A stretch of DNA of 64,000 nt from a bacterium (GCA_016781505.1 JADDQF010000102.1:1-64000); one strand, 5' to 3'; counted from the stretch's first letter, positions 35,644 to 45,274 are shown. Translations and numbers: made by a program. Notes: generated by a model not told the origin, from the letters alone.

Positions 35644-35677
35644 AAAAAACGGACGCGCTCCCTGCGAGCGCGTCCGT
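35644..35677 (-). terminator. Terminator of the TPR-protein gene
   Basis: Perfect 12-bp stem ACGGACGCGCTC (35649-35660) with GAGCGCGTCCGT (35666-35677), loop 5 nt. On the minus strand it is followed by TTTTTT. On the plus strand there is no T-run, so it mainly serves the gene at 35697-36572. Confidence 0.88.
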
Positions 35678-35696
35678 GTACGTCGCGGGGACAGTG

Positions 35697-36572
35697 CTAG
35701 CTTTCGTCGTCGTCGTCGTCGTCGGTGTTAAGGTCGGCCTCGATCTCTTCAAGCCCAACTTCTTCTTCCTCGTTCGTCGCCGTTCCGCGGAAGAAATCCT
35801 CATCGCCCTCGTCGCCGACTTCCTCTTCGGTCAGCTCTTCGTCCTCGGTCAGCTCGTCGCTGTCGAGCTCGTAGCGCGTCGGCACGTCGCGGACATACGT
35901 GCGGAAGTGGGCGATGTCGCCGCCCAGCTTGCCCGGGAACGAGACCAGCGTGCGTTGATTGGGCGACTGATAAATTTCGCGGATCAGCGCCTTAACGCCG
36001 CCGGCATCAAGGTTCGCCACCACGGCCGCGTAGCGGTTCCCGCCCCGCATCATATCGATCAGGCGCTGTGCCAAATGCGGCTCAAGGTAGCCAATGGTTC
36101 GGCCCTCGCCGTCGGTCAGCCACACATCCTTGCCGTCGTTCTGGATTTCCAGCCGCTCGCCGGTCGTCAAGCGCACGATAATGTCACTCGGCGGCAGCTT
36201 TGTCAACGTGGTAAGCGCGGTCTTGCCGGTCTCCACAATAAAAATTTGCGGGTCGGCGTGCTCCCGGATCGTCGCCCGCACACCGCCGCCTTCCAACCCT
36301 TGCAGCTGTTCCAGGCGGGCTACATTTTTCTGGGCGACCACGTTCGAGCGGTTGACCTGCAGCGACTCGCGATAATATTCCAGGGCGCGGTCATACTGGC
36401 CCAGCTCAAGATAGGCTTTGCCGAGGCGGTTGAGCGCGCTGGCATCCACGCCCAGCTCGAGCAGCCGCAAATTATCGTTGATCGCTTCGTCCCACTCGTT
36501 GCTGGACGCGTGTTCAATGGCGCGCTCGACCAGCCGCTTGCGTAGCCGCATCCGTTCATCTTGCTTCGTCAA
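35697..36572 (-). CDS. TPR protein with acidic tail, function unknown
   Basis: 291 aa. Two TPR units at about residues 13-75 (EWDEAINDNLRLLELG, SALNRLGKAYLELGQYDRAL). The middle (about 85-215) has a beta-rich region with GKTALTTLTKLPPSDIIV and ends in YEIYQSP-like helices. The last ~55 residues are almost all Asp/Glu (DSDELTEDEELTEEE onward), ending in six aspartates and a D-E-S. The acidic tail suggests binding to a basic partner or a chaperone-like role. I do not recognise a named family. It is 16 bp after miaB, same direction, and shares its transcript, with the terminator just past its stop. Confidence 0.7.
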   Translation of the reverse strand: MTKQDERMRLRKRLVERAIEHASSNEWDEAINDNLRLLELGVDASALNRLGKAYLELGQYDRALEYYRESLQVNRSNVVAQKNVARLEQLQGLEGGGVRATIREHADPQIFIVETGKTALTTLTKLPPSDIIVRLTTGERLEIQNDGKDVWLTDGEGRTIGYLEPHLAQRLIDMMRGGNRYAAVVANLDAGGVKALIREIYQSPNQRTLVSFPGKLGGDIAHFRTYVRDVPTRYELDSDELTEDEELTEEEVGDEGDEDFFRGTATNEEEEVGLEEIEADLNTDDDDDDES

Positions 36573-36588
36573 GCTCGTTCCCCTTTTA

Positions 36589-37950
36589 TCAAATTACTTC
36601 CAACGGAATCACGTCTGCAGCCCGTGTCTGAGTCACCACTTGATCCACAGACTTTGGTGCTGTGCCTGCCAGATGCCCACTCAAGGACCATGGACCGGTG
36701 CGCGTGATCGCTACGTGGGCCAAGCGTCCCGTCCAGTCGGCATCATCCGCGAAGTACACCAGCTGGTTTTGGCCGGTACGGCCGCGCCAGTTGCCTTTGG
36801 CTTGGCTTTCGACCAAGACTTCGACGGTTTTGCCCAGCAGGCGCTGATTGATCTCAGTCACAACCGCGGTTTGCGCCTTTTCCAGCTCAACCCGGCGCAG
36901 CTGCTTTTTCCAATATGGTACCGCCAGCGCCTCGTCCAGCTCCATATCGGCCGCGGTGGTGCCCGGCCGCGACGAAAACGCCGCGATATGCACTTTGCCG
37001 AAGCGCACCTCGTTGATCAGGTCCAGTGTGGCCTTGAAATGCTCGTCGGTCTCGCCCGGATGGCCGACAATGATGTCGGTCGTCATCGAAACATGCGGGA
37101 TGGCGGCGCGGATCCGGCCGATCAGGTCCTTGTAGCGTTCAACGGTATAGCCGCGCTTCATCCGCTTCAAAATCTCGTTATGGCCAGCCTGGATCGGCAG
37201 ATTAATCTCGGGCATGCACTTGGGCAGCCGCGCTACCGTGTCGATCAGCTTTTGGGTCATCCAGGCCGGATGCGAGGTCAGGAAGCGCAGCCGAACCAGC
37301 CCCGGCGTGTCATGCACGGCTTCGACCAGATCCGCAAGATCGGGTCGGCCCGGCAGATCGTGGCCGTAGGCATCCACGATCTGTCCCAGCAGCGTAATTT
37401 CCTTGGCACCGCGGGCAACCACCCGCCGACACTCTTCCAAGATCTCCGCCATTGGCCGCGAACGCTCACGGCCGCGCCGCAGCGGGATCACGCAGTAGGC
37501 GCAGCTCATGTTGCAGCCATAGATGATCGGCACGTGCACACTGACCGGCGGATGCAGCGCGTCCGCGATCGGCAGCACCGGCTCGTCAAACGAGTAGACC
37601 GGATTCGGCACCCGCGCGATCACCTCGTCCACCGCGCTGGGCGACACGAAATGATCCACCATGGGCAGCTTGTCTTTGAAGATCGACTGGTTATCCGGGC
37701 CGACCATGCAGCCCCACAGCACAATTTGTGTATCAGGCTTTGATTTTTTAAGATGCGCCAGAGACCCCAGCTTGCCGGTGATGCGCTCTTCCGCGCTTTC
37801 GCGCACGCTGCACGAGTTCAGCACAACAAAATCGGCTTCCTCAGCCCGATCCACAGGTGAGTAGCCGACGCGCTGCAGCGCCGCTTCCAGCCGCTCCGAG
37901 TCCGAAATGTTCATCTGGCAACCGACAGTCCAGATATGGTATGTTGGCAT
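36589..37950 (-). CDS. miaB: tRNA-2-methylthio-N6-dimethylallyladenosine synthase
   Basis: Radical-SAM methylthiotransferase acting on i6A37 of tRNAs reading UNN codons. 453 aa from the ATG at 37950. N-terminal UPF0004 domain with three cluster cysteines (TVGCQMNISDSERL, VVLNSCSVRESAEE, VLWGCMVG), then the radical-SAM triad in YGCNMSCAYCVIPLRRGRERS, and the C-terminal TRAM domain (about residue 370 on). QMNISDSE and CSVRESAE are the MiaB form rather than MtaB or RimO. An extended -10 lies at 38069-38077. Confidence 0.93.
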   Translation of the reverse strand: MPTYHIWTVGCQMNISDSERLEAALQRVGYSPVDRAEEADFVVLNSCSVRESAEERITGKLGSLAHLKKSKPDTQIVLWGCMVGPDNQSIFKDKLPMVDHFVSPSAVDEVIARVPNPVYSFDEPVLPIADALHPPVSVHVPIIYGCNMSCAYCVIPLRRGRERSRPMAEILEECRRVVARGAKEITLLGQIVDAYGHDLPGRPDLADLVEAVHDTPGLVRLRFLTSHPAWMTQKLIDTVARLPKCMPEINLPIQAGHNEILKRMKRGYTVERYKDLIGRIRAAIPHVSMTTDIIVGHPGETDEHFKATLDLINEVRFGKVHIAAFSSRPGTTAADMELDEALAVPYWKKQLRRVELEKAQTAVVTEINQRLLGKTVEVLVESQAKGNWRGRTGQNQLVYFADDADWTGRLAHVAITRTGPWSLSGHLAGTAPKSVDQVVTQTRAADVIPLEVI

Positions 37951-37983
37951 CGCTAACACCTAAGCGGGCGGAGCGCTAACTAC

Positions 37984-38023
37984 ATCTATGCGTGTGAGTT
38001 AGTATCTATGCGTGTGAGTTAGT
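37984..38023. repeat. Perfect tandem duplication of a 20-bp unit
   Basis: ATCTATGCGTGTGAGTTAGT occurs twice back to back (37984-38003 and 38004-38023), inside the 5' untranslated region of miaB. Exact identity suggests a recent duplication. Confidence 0.85.
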
Positions 38024-38068
38024 TTCCAGCCCGTCGCCGCACGTACATTTTCCATAATGCAATCGCGT

Positions 38069-38077
38069 ATTATAGCA
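38069..38077 (-). promoter_or_regulatory. Extended -10 promoter of miaB
   Basis: Minus-strand TGCTATAAT (extended -10). The start would be near 38062, giving a ~110-nt leader that includes the duplicated 20-bp unit. No clear -35. The same TGCTATAAT occurs at gatB. Confidence 0.6.
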
Positions 38078-38145
38078 TAGCCGGGCCTTCCCAGCAGGCC
38101 TGCGAAATGTGCGTCCATAAAAGGTGCTTCTGGAATGCCAATGGC

Positions 38146-38178
38146 ATAAAACAAGCCCCGCTTCCATAAAGCGGGGCT
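38146..38178 (-). terminator. Terminator of the metalloprotease-like lipoprotein gene
   Basis: Perfect 10-bp stem AGCCCCGCTT (38154-38163) with AAGCGGGGCT (38169-38178), loop 5 nt, followed on the minus strand by TGTTTTAT. Confidence 0.88.
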
Positions 38179-38197
38179 GGGCGCTGCTAGCCTTTGT

Positions 38198-39514
38198 TTA
38201 ACCGTAGTTTTCTTCCAGCCAGGCGCGCCATTCTTGATCGAACTGCTCGTAGCTGATGCCATACGCTTCTTGAATCGCGGCCGGTAGATTTTGCTTCTGG
38301 TCATAGCTTTGCACCAATTTCCAAAAGCCATCCATGCCGCCGTGCTTGTCGTTGATGAATTCCACCAGTGTGAAGGCAAAGCCATAGGCCAAGCCCACAT
38401 CCTGCTCAAGAATGGTCAGGTGCTCCAGATCCTGTTTGTTCACCTGGCCGCTGGTGTCCATGATCGGGATGATCTGGTCGGAAGCTACCGCGGCGGGCAC
38501 GCCACGCGACCGAGCTGAAGTGGGGTCGGAAACATATTCGGCTAAGCCTTCCACCATCCAGTCGCTCATGCGGGAGATTGGAGTGAAGCTGCGGTTATTG
38601 ACCAGATGCGTGTACTCATGGGTGAGCGTTGTTTGGAGGTCACCTTCCCAACCGGCCGAGGCATCATAGAACGGAAAGACGTAGGAGTTGGGCGCTGCGA
38701 TCACGATCCGGTCGCCTGCCCGTGAGTTGCGATCATAAAAGGCCAATGTGTTAGGACTGGTTACCGCGCCAACGCCAAAGGTCGGCTTGATATACACGTT
38801 TGCCTTGAGGTCGGGCACCTTGCCGAGCTTTTCAAGCACTTGTTCGCGCGCTACGTCCATCTGCTGCATCAGCTTTTCGTTGACGTCTTTGGTCCATGGG
38901 TACATGTAGAAGGTGAAGTGTTCACTTTCCACCTTTTGGCGCTCGCCGAGCTGCTTCTCGTTCGGCTCCGACATCAGCCAGCGTCCGTTGACCTCGCGAA
39001 AGGTCCACTTAGCCTGCAGGCCGCTCCGCTCGATGGTTGCAATGATAAAGCCAGACTCGTGCGGCTCGACCTCCGTGACGGTGTATTCAAAGCCGCCCTG
39101 GCCGCCAAAGATCGACTCCTGGTAGTTCTCGAAGCGGGTCTGCACATAGCGTTTCATGGGCCCGTTCTTGGGATCGACGACCTGGGCCAACAGGGAAGGA
39201 TCGTTGTCGTTGTAGGCTTTGGCGTACAGGTCCAGCGTTTCCTGAATGGACGCGATGATCGCTTGTTCATCTGTGGTGTTGGCAACCGGTGACTCGGCTG
39301 CTGAAGGTGCGACGCTGGCTTGGGTGCTGGAAGCGGCAATCGCAGCCGCGGACGCGCTTGCCGACGGCGCGGCACTGGCTTGGGCCACCGCACTCGCACC
39401 GTTTTCGGCCGGGGTGTCGATCGACTGCACCGCCGAACATGCGCTGAGCACGCTGGCTAGCAGCAGGATGCTGCCTGCCCGACGCAGCGAATGAGCTGTG
39501 ATTCTTGCGAACAT
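38198..39514 (-). CDS. Lipoprotein with peptidase MA-like (gluzincin) domain
   Basis: 438 aa from the ATG at 39514 (GGAGG upstream). N-terminal signal with lipobox LSAC, so it is anchored outside the membrane. After a low-complexity Ala/Ser linker (about residues 35-75) comes an NTF2-like/DUF4440-type region (EAIIASIQETLDLYAKAYNDND) and then the peptidase MA-like domain. The zinc motif is LTHEYTHLVNN (HExxH), with WMVEGLAEYVSD giving the downstream Glu, as in gluzincins. It is probably an active extracytoplasmic metallopeptidase; substrate unknown. Confidence 0.82.
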   Translation of the reverse strand: MFARITAHSLRRAGSILLLASVLSACSAVQSIDTPAENGASAVAQASAAPSASASAAAIAASSTQASVAPSAAESPVANTTDEQAIIASIQETLDLYAKAYNDNDPSLLAQVVDPKNGPMKRYVQTRFENYQESIFGGQGGFEYTVTEVEPHESGFIIATIERSGLQAKWTFREVNGRWLMSEPNEKQLGERQKVESEHFTFYMYPWTKDVNEKLMQQMDVAREQVLEKLGKVPDLKANVYIKPTFGVGAVTSPNTLAFYDRNSRAGDRIVIAAPNSYVFPFYDASAGWEGDLQTTLTHEYTHLVNNRSFTPISRMSDWMVEGLAEYVSDPTSARSRGVPAAVASDQIIPIMDTSGQVNKQDLEHLTILEQDVGLAYGFAFTLVEFINDKHGGMDGFWKLVQSYDQKQNLPAAIQEAYGISYEQFDQEWRAWLEENYG

Positions 39515-39676
39515 GGAACCTCCACTGGTTGCTACATGGGGATGGTTAAACTGTACCACGTCGTGGCAGTTCGTGCATACGTTTCTGCTTAGAGTGCTGC
39601 GAACAGATGTCTTAGGTGCGGGTGGGACGTGCGGTATAATAAAAAACGAGTCTCGGCCACGCTGCAGCTAAAACTG

Positions 39677-39706
39677 TTGACGGCCCCAAATCGCATTGTG
39701 TACAAT
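39677..39706 (+). promoter_or_regulatory. Promoter of alaS
   Basis: TTGACG (39677-39682) and TACAAT (39701-39706), spacer 18 bp, start near 39713, with AGGAG ahead of the alaS ATG. A second TATAAT at 39635-39640 has no good -35. Confidence 0.75.
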
Positions 39707-39731
39707 GCCGCAACATGGACAGGAGCGTTAG

Positions 39732-42446
39732 ATGAAAAGCTCGGATATACGTCAAACATTTCTGCACTACTTTGCCCGTAATGATCACGAAATTGTACCT
39801 TCGGCGCCGCTTGTGCCGGCCAATAATCCAACGCTGCTGTTCACCAATGCCGGCATGGTGCAGTTTGTGGAAACCTTTGTTGGGCTGGAGCAGCGGCCCT
39901 ACACCATGGCTACCACGGCCCAAAAATGTATGCGCGTGTCCGGCAAACATAACGACCTTGAAAATGTCGGCCCATCGCCACGGCACCACACTTTTTTCGA
40001 GATGCTCGGCAACTTTTCGTTCGGCGATTATTTCAAAAAAGATGCGATTGCTTTTGCGTGGGATCTGCTAACCAATGAGCTCAAGCTGCCCAAAGAGCGG
40101 CTGTGGGTGACGGTCTTCGAGGGCGACGACAAGGTGCCCCCGGACGAGGAGGCCGAGCGGCTGTGGCAAGCAGTTGGCGTTGCGCCCGAGCGTATTTTGC
40201 GCTTCGGCGCCAAAGATAATTTCTGGTCGATGGGGGATACCGGCCCCTGCGGCCCGTGCTCCGAAATCCACTACTACCAGGGCGACGACGTTGCCAACCA
40301 GGTGCCGGAAGGCGTTAACAGTGACGATGACGACTACATGGAGATCTGGAATCTGGTCTTCATGCAGTACGACCGGGATGCCCAGGGTCGGTTAACGCCC
40401 TTGCCCAAGCCCTCGATCGATACCGGCATGGGCTTTGAGCGGCTGGTCGCGGTGTTGCAGGGCGTGCGCAACAACTACGAGACCGATCTGTTCGCGCCCA
40501 TTATTGACCGCCTGACTGCGTTGATGGGGCAGGGCCGTGAGCATTACATGGCGAACCGGGCGCCGTATCATGCCATTGCGGACCATTCGCGGGCGTGTGC
40601 ATTCTTGATCGCGGATGGCGTGCGGCCCGGCAATGAAGGCCGGAACTATGTGCTCCGCCGCATTTTACGCCGTGCGGCGTACCAGGGTCAGACGCTGGGC
40701 TTGACCAAACCCTTTCTGGCCGAAACGGCGGCCGTGGTGATCGAAGGCATGGCCGACGTCTACCCGGAGCTGAGCGCCAAAGCCGACTATATCAAGCAGG
40801 TTATTACCACGGAAGAAGAGGGCTTCGGCCGGACCCTTCAAAGCGGTTTGGAGCAGCTTGAAACAATTGTTGCGGCCATGCAGCGCGCGGGCCAAACGAT
40901 CATGCGGGGCGAAGACGCGTTCCGGCTGCACGATACCTATGGCTTTCCGCTCGACCTAACGGCGAAGATTTTGGCGGAGCGCAACCTGGGCGTTGACGAG
41001 GACGGCTACCTTCGTGCACGCCAAGCCCAACGCCAGCGGGGCCGCGATGCAGCGCAGTTCAAGCGCGGCGCCCAAGCCGAGCTGTGGACGGAAGCGGAGC
41101 TGCCCCCAACCACATTTGTGGGTTACACCGAGCTGCAAACAACCGGGCAGGTCCTGGCGATTGCGGTGGCAGGCGACCTGGAGCAACAGGCAACCGAAGG
41201 CGAGTCCGTTCAAATTGTGCTGGATCGTACCTGCTTCTACGGCGAGAGCGGCGGTCAAGTCGGGGATACGGGCGTGCTTGTGGGGCCGCAGGGCGCCGTG
41301 CGGGTGACGGATGTGCAAAAGCCGGTGTCCGGGCTCTTCGTCCACACCGGTACGGTTGAGCGTGGCGTTGTCGCAGTTGGCCAGGAAGCTCAGCTTGTGG
41401 TCGATGCCGAGCGCCGCCAGGATATCATGCGCAACCATACCGCCACGCACCTGCTGCACCGCGCGCTGCGCGATGTGCTGGGCGAGCACGCCGAGCAAGC
41501 CGGCTCGCTGGTGGCGCCCGAGCGGCTTCGCTTCGACTTTGGCCATCCCCAGGCAGTAACACCCGACGAGCTGCGTGAGATTGAAGGCCGTGTCAATGCC
41601 TGGATTCGGGCCGATACCGAGGTTTCGCCGGCCGAGATGCCGCTTGCGGCGGCGAAACAGGTGGGAGCGATGGCGCTCTTTGGCGAAAAGTATGGCGACA
41701 TTGTGCGGGTCGTCACGGTGGGCTGCGTTGAGGTGAGCGGTCGTGAGCACGGCGGGGCGGTGGCCGAGCAAACCATTGTTGCCGAAACCATGTGCTCCCG
41801 TGAGCTGTGTGGTGGTACGCATGTCGAACGAACAGGTCAGATCGGCTTCTTTCGCATCCTAGGTGAAAGCTCGATCGGTTCCGGTTTGCGCCGGATCGAG
41901 GCGGTCACTGGGCGGGGCGCGGAAGCGTATGTTGATAGCCAGCTTGGCCTGCTGCGCGACCTTGCCCAGCGCATGAGTACGACGCCCTCTCAGCTGGTCG
42001 AACGTGTCGAGCAGCTGTTGAGCCAGCTGAAGCAGCAACAACAGCAGCTTGGGAAGCTTGCCCGCCAACAAAGCGGCGCCCATCTGCAAACACTGCTGGA
42101 ACGGAAAGCGGAGCACAACGGTGTTGCGCTCGTCGCCGCTCGGGTTGAAGCGCCCAGCATGGACAAGCTGCGCGAGATGGGCGATTGGCTGCGCGATAAG
42201 CTGGGCTCCGGCGTAGTGGTGCTGGGCACGGTGCTCAACGAAAAGCCGCAGTTGCTCGCGATGGTCACGCCCGATCTGGTCAAGCAGGGCTATCATGCTG
42301 GCAATCTGGTCAAAGGACTGGCTCCGATTGTGGGCGGCGGTGGTGGTGGCCGGCCTGATGTAGCGCAGGCCGGCGGGCGTGACAGCACAAAGCTTGACGT
42401 GGCATTACAGCAGGTGGGTGACGTGCTCGCCAAGCAGCACGCGTAG
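39732..42446 (+). CDS. alaS: Alanyl-tRNA synthetase
   Basis: 904 aa, full length. Class II aminoacylation domain with RHHTFFEMLGNFSFGDYFK and GMGFERLVAVLQG; tRNA-recognition domain; editing domain with HTATHLLHRAL; second zinc ligand set CGGTHVERTG; C-terminal coiled coil (LLSQLKQQQQQLGKLAR) and the DHHA1/C-Ala domain ending with GLAPIVGGGGGGRPDVAQAGG. Charges tRNA(Ala) and clears Ser- and Gly-tRNA(Ala). Own promoter; no T-box seen (the leader is only ~20 nt). Confidence 0.97.
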   Translation: MKSSDIRQTFLHYFARNDHEIVPSAPLVPANNPTLLFTNAGMVQFVETFVGLEQRPYTMATTAQKCMRVSGKHNDLENVGPSPRHHTFFEMLGNFSFGDYFKKDAIAFAWDLLTNELKLPKERLWVTVFEGDDKVPPDEEAERLWQAVGVAPERILRFGAKDNFWSMGDTGPCGPCSEIHYYQGDDVANQVPEGVNSDDDDYMEIWNLVFMQYDRDAQGRLTPLPKPSIDTGMGFERLVAVLQGVRNNYETDLFAPIIDRLTALMGQGREHYMANRAPYHAIADHSRACAFLIADGVRPGNEGRNYVLRRILRRAAYQGQTLGLTKPFLAETAAVVIEGMADVYPELSAKADYIKQVITTEEEGFGRTLQSGLEQLETIVAAMQRAGQTIMRGEDAFRLHDTYGFPLDLTAKILAERNLGVDEDGYLRARQAQRQRGRDAAQFKRGAQAELWTEAELPPTTFVGYTELQTTGQVLAIAVAGDLEQQATEGESVQIVLDRTCFYGESGGQVGDTGVLVGPQGAVRVTDVQKPVSGLFVHTGTVERGVVAVGQEAQLVVDAERRQDIMRNHTATHLLHRALRDVLGEHAEQAGSLVAPERLRFDFGHPQAVTPDELREIEGRVNAWIRADTEVSPAEMPLAAAKQVGAMALFGEKYGDIVRVVTVGCVEVSGREHGGAVAEQTIVAETMCSRELCGGTHVERTGQIGFFRILGESSIGSGLRRIEAVTGRGAEAYVDSQLGLLRDLAQRMSTTPSQLVERVEQLLSQLKQQQQQLGKLARQQSGAHLQTLLERKAEHNGVALVAARVEAPSMDKLREMGDWLRDKLGSGVVVLGTVLNEKPQLLAMVTPDLVKQGYHAGNLVKGLAPIVGGGGGGRPDVAQAGGRDSTKLDVALQQVGDVLAKQHA

Positions 42447-42598
42447 CACAGGTCGCGGGGTGTGCCGCCCAGCGCGAACGTTCCCTGCCGTGTGCGCGTT
42501 TGGCGATAGGCTTTGGGGCGGCAAAAGGCCGGAGCAGGTGTGGACGGCGTTGCCGTCACGTTCTTATCAGGTTGCGGATTTGCACAGCGAGGAACGCC

Positions 42599-44797
42599 GT
42601 GAGCAATAAACCCTCAAACGAGCGGGGCGGACAACGACCGGCGCCCCGCTCGCCCTCATCCATGTCTCTCGGCCAGATCGGTCGCGACGACACGCCGCTC
42701 CTCATTCCCATCACGCCCAACAGCACGGTTGACGAGATTGCGCGCATGGTGCAGGAGGCCGGAGCCCCGCGGGTTGAGTTGCTGGTGCCTGACGGCACGA
42801 CGGCGCTGCAAAGCATTGCCGGCAATGAAACCTTGCGCGAGGCGGCCAAAGCCGCTGGCGTGCGTGTGTCATTGTTTACGTCGGATGAAAAAACAACCCA
42901 TGCCGCCCGCTTCGCCAAGCTGGATGTGGTAAGCGTGGGTGGCACCGTAACATCACCCGGCCCTGGCGATCTTGCACGCCGGCCGACCGGCGCACGACCG
43001 GCTGTGAAACCACCAACTTCGCTCGTGCCGCCCACGCCCGCCCAACCCGCGTCGCGTCCAAATCGGATGCCGCCGACACCAGTCCCGACTACGCCCCGGC
43101 GAAGCCCTGCTCAACCGGCCACGCCCGCTCCAGTGCCGGCTAGCGACGATAACTTTTTGTCGGCGCTCGACCAATTTGATCAGGCCGATGCGGAGCCGCC
43201 ACGCGTGCAGCAATCCGAGCAGGGCGCGTTGATGTTCGACGTGGCGGGTGATGTTGGCGTGCCGCGACCGGCGCAGAACGACGATGAGTGGGAAGCCGCT
43301 TTAGGCGATCTGGACTCAACCATTGGCCAGGATGCACCACCACCGCCACCACGACAAACACCGAGTCAACGGCAGCGGACGGTCGCTGAGCCGCGTGAAC
43401 GTCTGCCGCGGCCAAGTATCTTTGGCGCATTGCTCGGCAACTTTCCCGCCCGCGCCCGCCGGCAACGGGAAGTGCCACAGGAGGACGAGGGACCGCGCAT
43501 GGCGCGGCCTGAGCGCACCGCCGAAGAGTTAGATGCGCGTCGTCGGCAATCACGGAATCTCATGCTCCAAGCCCTGGCGCTGATTGCGCTGCTGCTGGTT
43601 GCGGGGGCCTTGGTGTTGTATGCGTTGAATGGCACCATCGACCCACGCGCTGCCTTCAACGCTGCCTTCAACACAGCCCCGACCCTGCAGATCGCCGCTC
43701 CAATTAATCGGGCAGAGGCCGAAGAGTTCAGCGGTCAAGTCGTGCCGCTGGTGCGCGAGCCCGTGACGGACCCGGCCTCAATTAACGTGCAGGGTGCGTT
43801 GCTGACCGCACCCGTCATGGTTACATTGCAAGGCACGGCTGCTGGCTCCACGGTTGCGCCGATAGGCTTTGCCCGTGGCACGGTCACTCTGCGAAATCGG
43901 TCATCCCAGGCTGTCTCGATCGCCGGCGGTACCGAGATTGATGTTAATGGTCTCCGCTTTGTGGTCGAAGATACTGTCACTGTGCCGCCCGCGGTGGCAA
44001 CGGATGTCGGGATAACCTTTGGCGTGGGCGAGGCGACGCTTGTGGCGCGTAATCCGGGCGCGGAAGGCAACATTCCGGCGGGCACCATTACCACAATCCC
44101 CGGTTACTCGGGCACCCTCGTCGTCTCGCAACCAGCGCCATTTGCCGGGGGCAACAATCAGCCGGTCCAAATTGTGTCGCCCGCCGACGTCGAGCAGCTG
44201 TTGCCGCAAGCGTTGAGCCGTTTGTACGGGCAAGGTGTGCAATCGCTCCAGGCGCAGGTACAGCAGCTTCCAGGCTTTGCCCTCGTCCAAAGCGCATCGA
44301 CGCCCGAAATCACGCCGACCGAGGAGCTGCTCAAGGATGTGCAGCCGGGCGATTATTCGGTGTTCCCGCCGATTGGTCAGGTGACCGAGGACGGCAGGTT
44401 TACGCTGCAAGTGTCGGAAACCTTCGCTGCGCTAGCCAGTCCGCTCGACCAGCCGATCGATCAGCAACTCCAGCGCGCCGTCGCCAACCAGATCAAGCTG
44501 CAACGCCCGGATTTAGCCGATGCAGAGGTGCAGATTACCAGCTGGCAGCGGGCGGAGCAAGGGATCATGGTCGATGCTCTGGTGGTGCCGCAGTCCCAAA
44601 CGCTGGAAGTGCCGCCGGAGCTAGCAGACGAGATTGGTACGCAGATTGCCGGCAAGTCACGAGCGGAAGCCCAAGCCTATCTGGACCAGCTGCAAGCGAA
44701 CGGCGCGATTGGCGATTTCCAACTGCCAGCTGAGTGGGATCCGGTGCCAACCGATGTCAAGGTGCAGTTCAATGTGCCTGAGCCGAGCGCACAATGA
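42599..44797 (+). CDS. Membrane protein with baseplate J-like domain
   Basis: 732 aa from a GTG at 42599 with AGGAA upstream. Layout: an N-terminal globular alpha/beta domain (residues ~20-115, DDTPLLIPITPNSTVDEIA), a long Pro/Ala-rich linker (~120-310), one membrane helix (about 321-343, LMLQALALIALLLVAGALVL), then a ~390-aa extracytoplasmic part. That part has a baseplate J/gp47-like region (SSQAVSIAGGTEIDVNG, TLVARNPGAEGNIPAGTI) of the kind found in phage tails and contractile injection systems. No other tail genes are near, so it is probably a domesticated envelope protein. It overlaps ruvX by 4 bp (ATGA). Confidence 0.72.
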   Translation: MSNKPSNERGGQRPAPRSPSSMSLGQIGRDDTPLLIPITPNSTVDEIARMVQEAGAPRVELLVPDGTTALQSIAGNETLREAAKAAGVRVSLFTSDEKTTHAARFAKLDVVSVGGTVTSPGPGDLARRPTGARPAVKPPTSLVPPTPAQPASRPNRMPPTPVPTTPRRSPAQPATPAPVPASDDNFLSALDQFDQADAEPPRVQQSEQGALMFDVAGDVGVPRPAQNDDEWEAALGDLDSTIGQDAPPPPPRQTPSQRQRTVAEPRERLPRPSIFGALLGNFPARARRQREVPQEDEGPRMARPERTAEELDARRRQSRNLMLQALALIALLLVAGALVLYALNGTIDPRAAFNAAFNTAPTLQIAAPINRAEAEEFSGQVVPLVREPVTDPASINVQGALLTAPVMVTLQGTAAGSTVAPIGFARGTVTLRNRSSQAVSIAGGTEIDVNGLRFVVEDTVTVPPAVATDVGITFGVGEATLVARNPGAEGNIPAGTITTIPGYSGTLVVSQPAPFAGGNNQPVQIVSPADVEQLLPQALSRLYGQGVQSLQAQVQQLPGFALVQSASTPEITPTEELLKDVQPGDYSVFPPIGQVTEDGRFTLQVSETFAALASPLDQPIDQQLQRAVANQIKLQRPDLADAEVQITSWQRAEQGIMVDALVVPQSQTLEVPPELADEIGTQIAGKSRAEAQAYLDQLQANGAIGDFQLPAEWDPVPTDVKVQFNVPEPSAQ

Positions 44798-45273
44798 ACG
44801 GCCGCGTGGTTGCGCTCGACGTTGGCGACAAACGGATCGGGGTGGCGGCCTGTGATCCAAGCGGAATCGTGGTGCGCGCCGTGGGTGTGGTGCAGGCTGA
44901 GCCTCAAACTCAGGCGCTGGCCGAGATTCAGCGCATCGTCAACGCCGAAGAGGCGGTTCTGATTCTGGTCGGGCTGCCCCTTACCCTGCGGGGCGAGCAT
45001 GGGCCGCAGGCGCAGCGCGTGACGGCCTTTGCCGATGCCCTGCGCCAGGTTGTTGCGGTGCCGCTGGTGTTTCGGGATGAGCGCTTCACCAGCGTTGAGG
45101 CCGAACGCATCATCGAAGCCCGCGGCGGTAAGCGTAAGAAAAACCGGCGCCGCGGGGAGGTCGACGAGGTCGCGGCCACGCTGATTTTGCAGGACTATCT
45201 CACCGAGCAGGAGTTTCAGCGCCCGCGCTCGTACGACGACTGGGGCTCCGATACGCTCGATCATGAGGTTTGA
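44794..45273 (+). CDS. ruvX: Putative pre-16S rRNA nuclease / Holliday-junction resolvase (YqgF/RuvX)
   Basis: 159 aa, RNase H-like. VVALDVGDKRIGVAACD (first catalytic Asp), VLILVGLPLTLRGEHG, VFRDERFTSVEAERII (Glu) and VDEVAATLILQDYL (last Asp) are the YqgF set. Starts inside the stop of the previous gene (ATGA). Work in E. coli points to 16S 5' end processing; resolvase activity is the older proposal. Confidence 0.92.
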   Translation: MNGRVVALDVGDKRIGVAACDPSGIVVRAVGVVQAEPQTQALAEIQRIVNAEEAVLILVGLPLTLRGEHGPQAQRVTAFADALRQVVAVPLVFRDERFTSVEAERIIEARGGKRKKNRRRGEVDEVAATLILQDYLTEQEFQRPRSYDDWGSDTLDHEV

Positions 45274-45274
45274 T

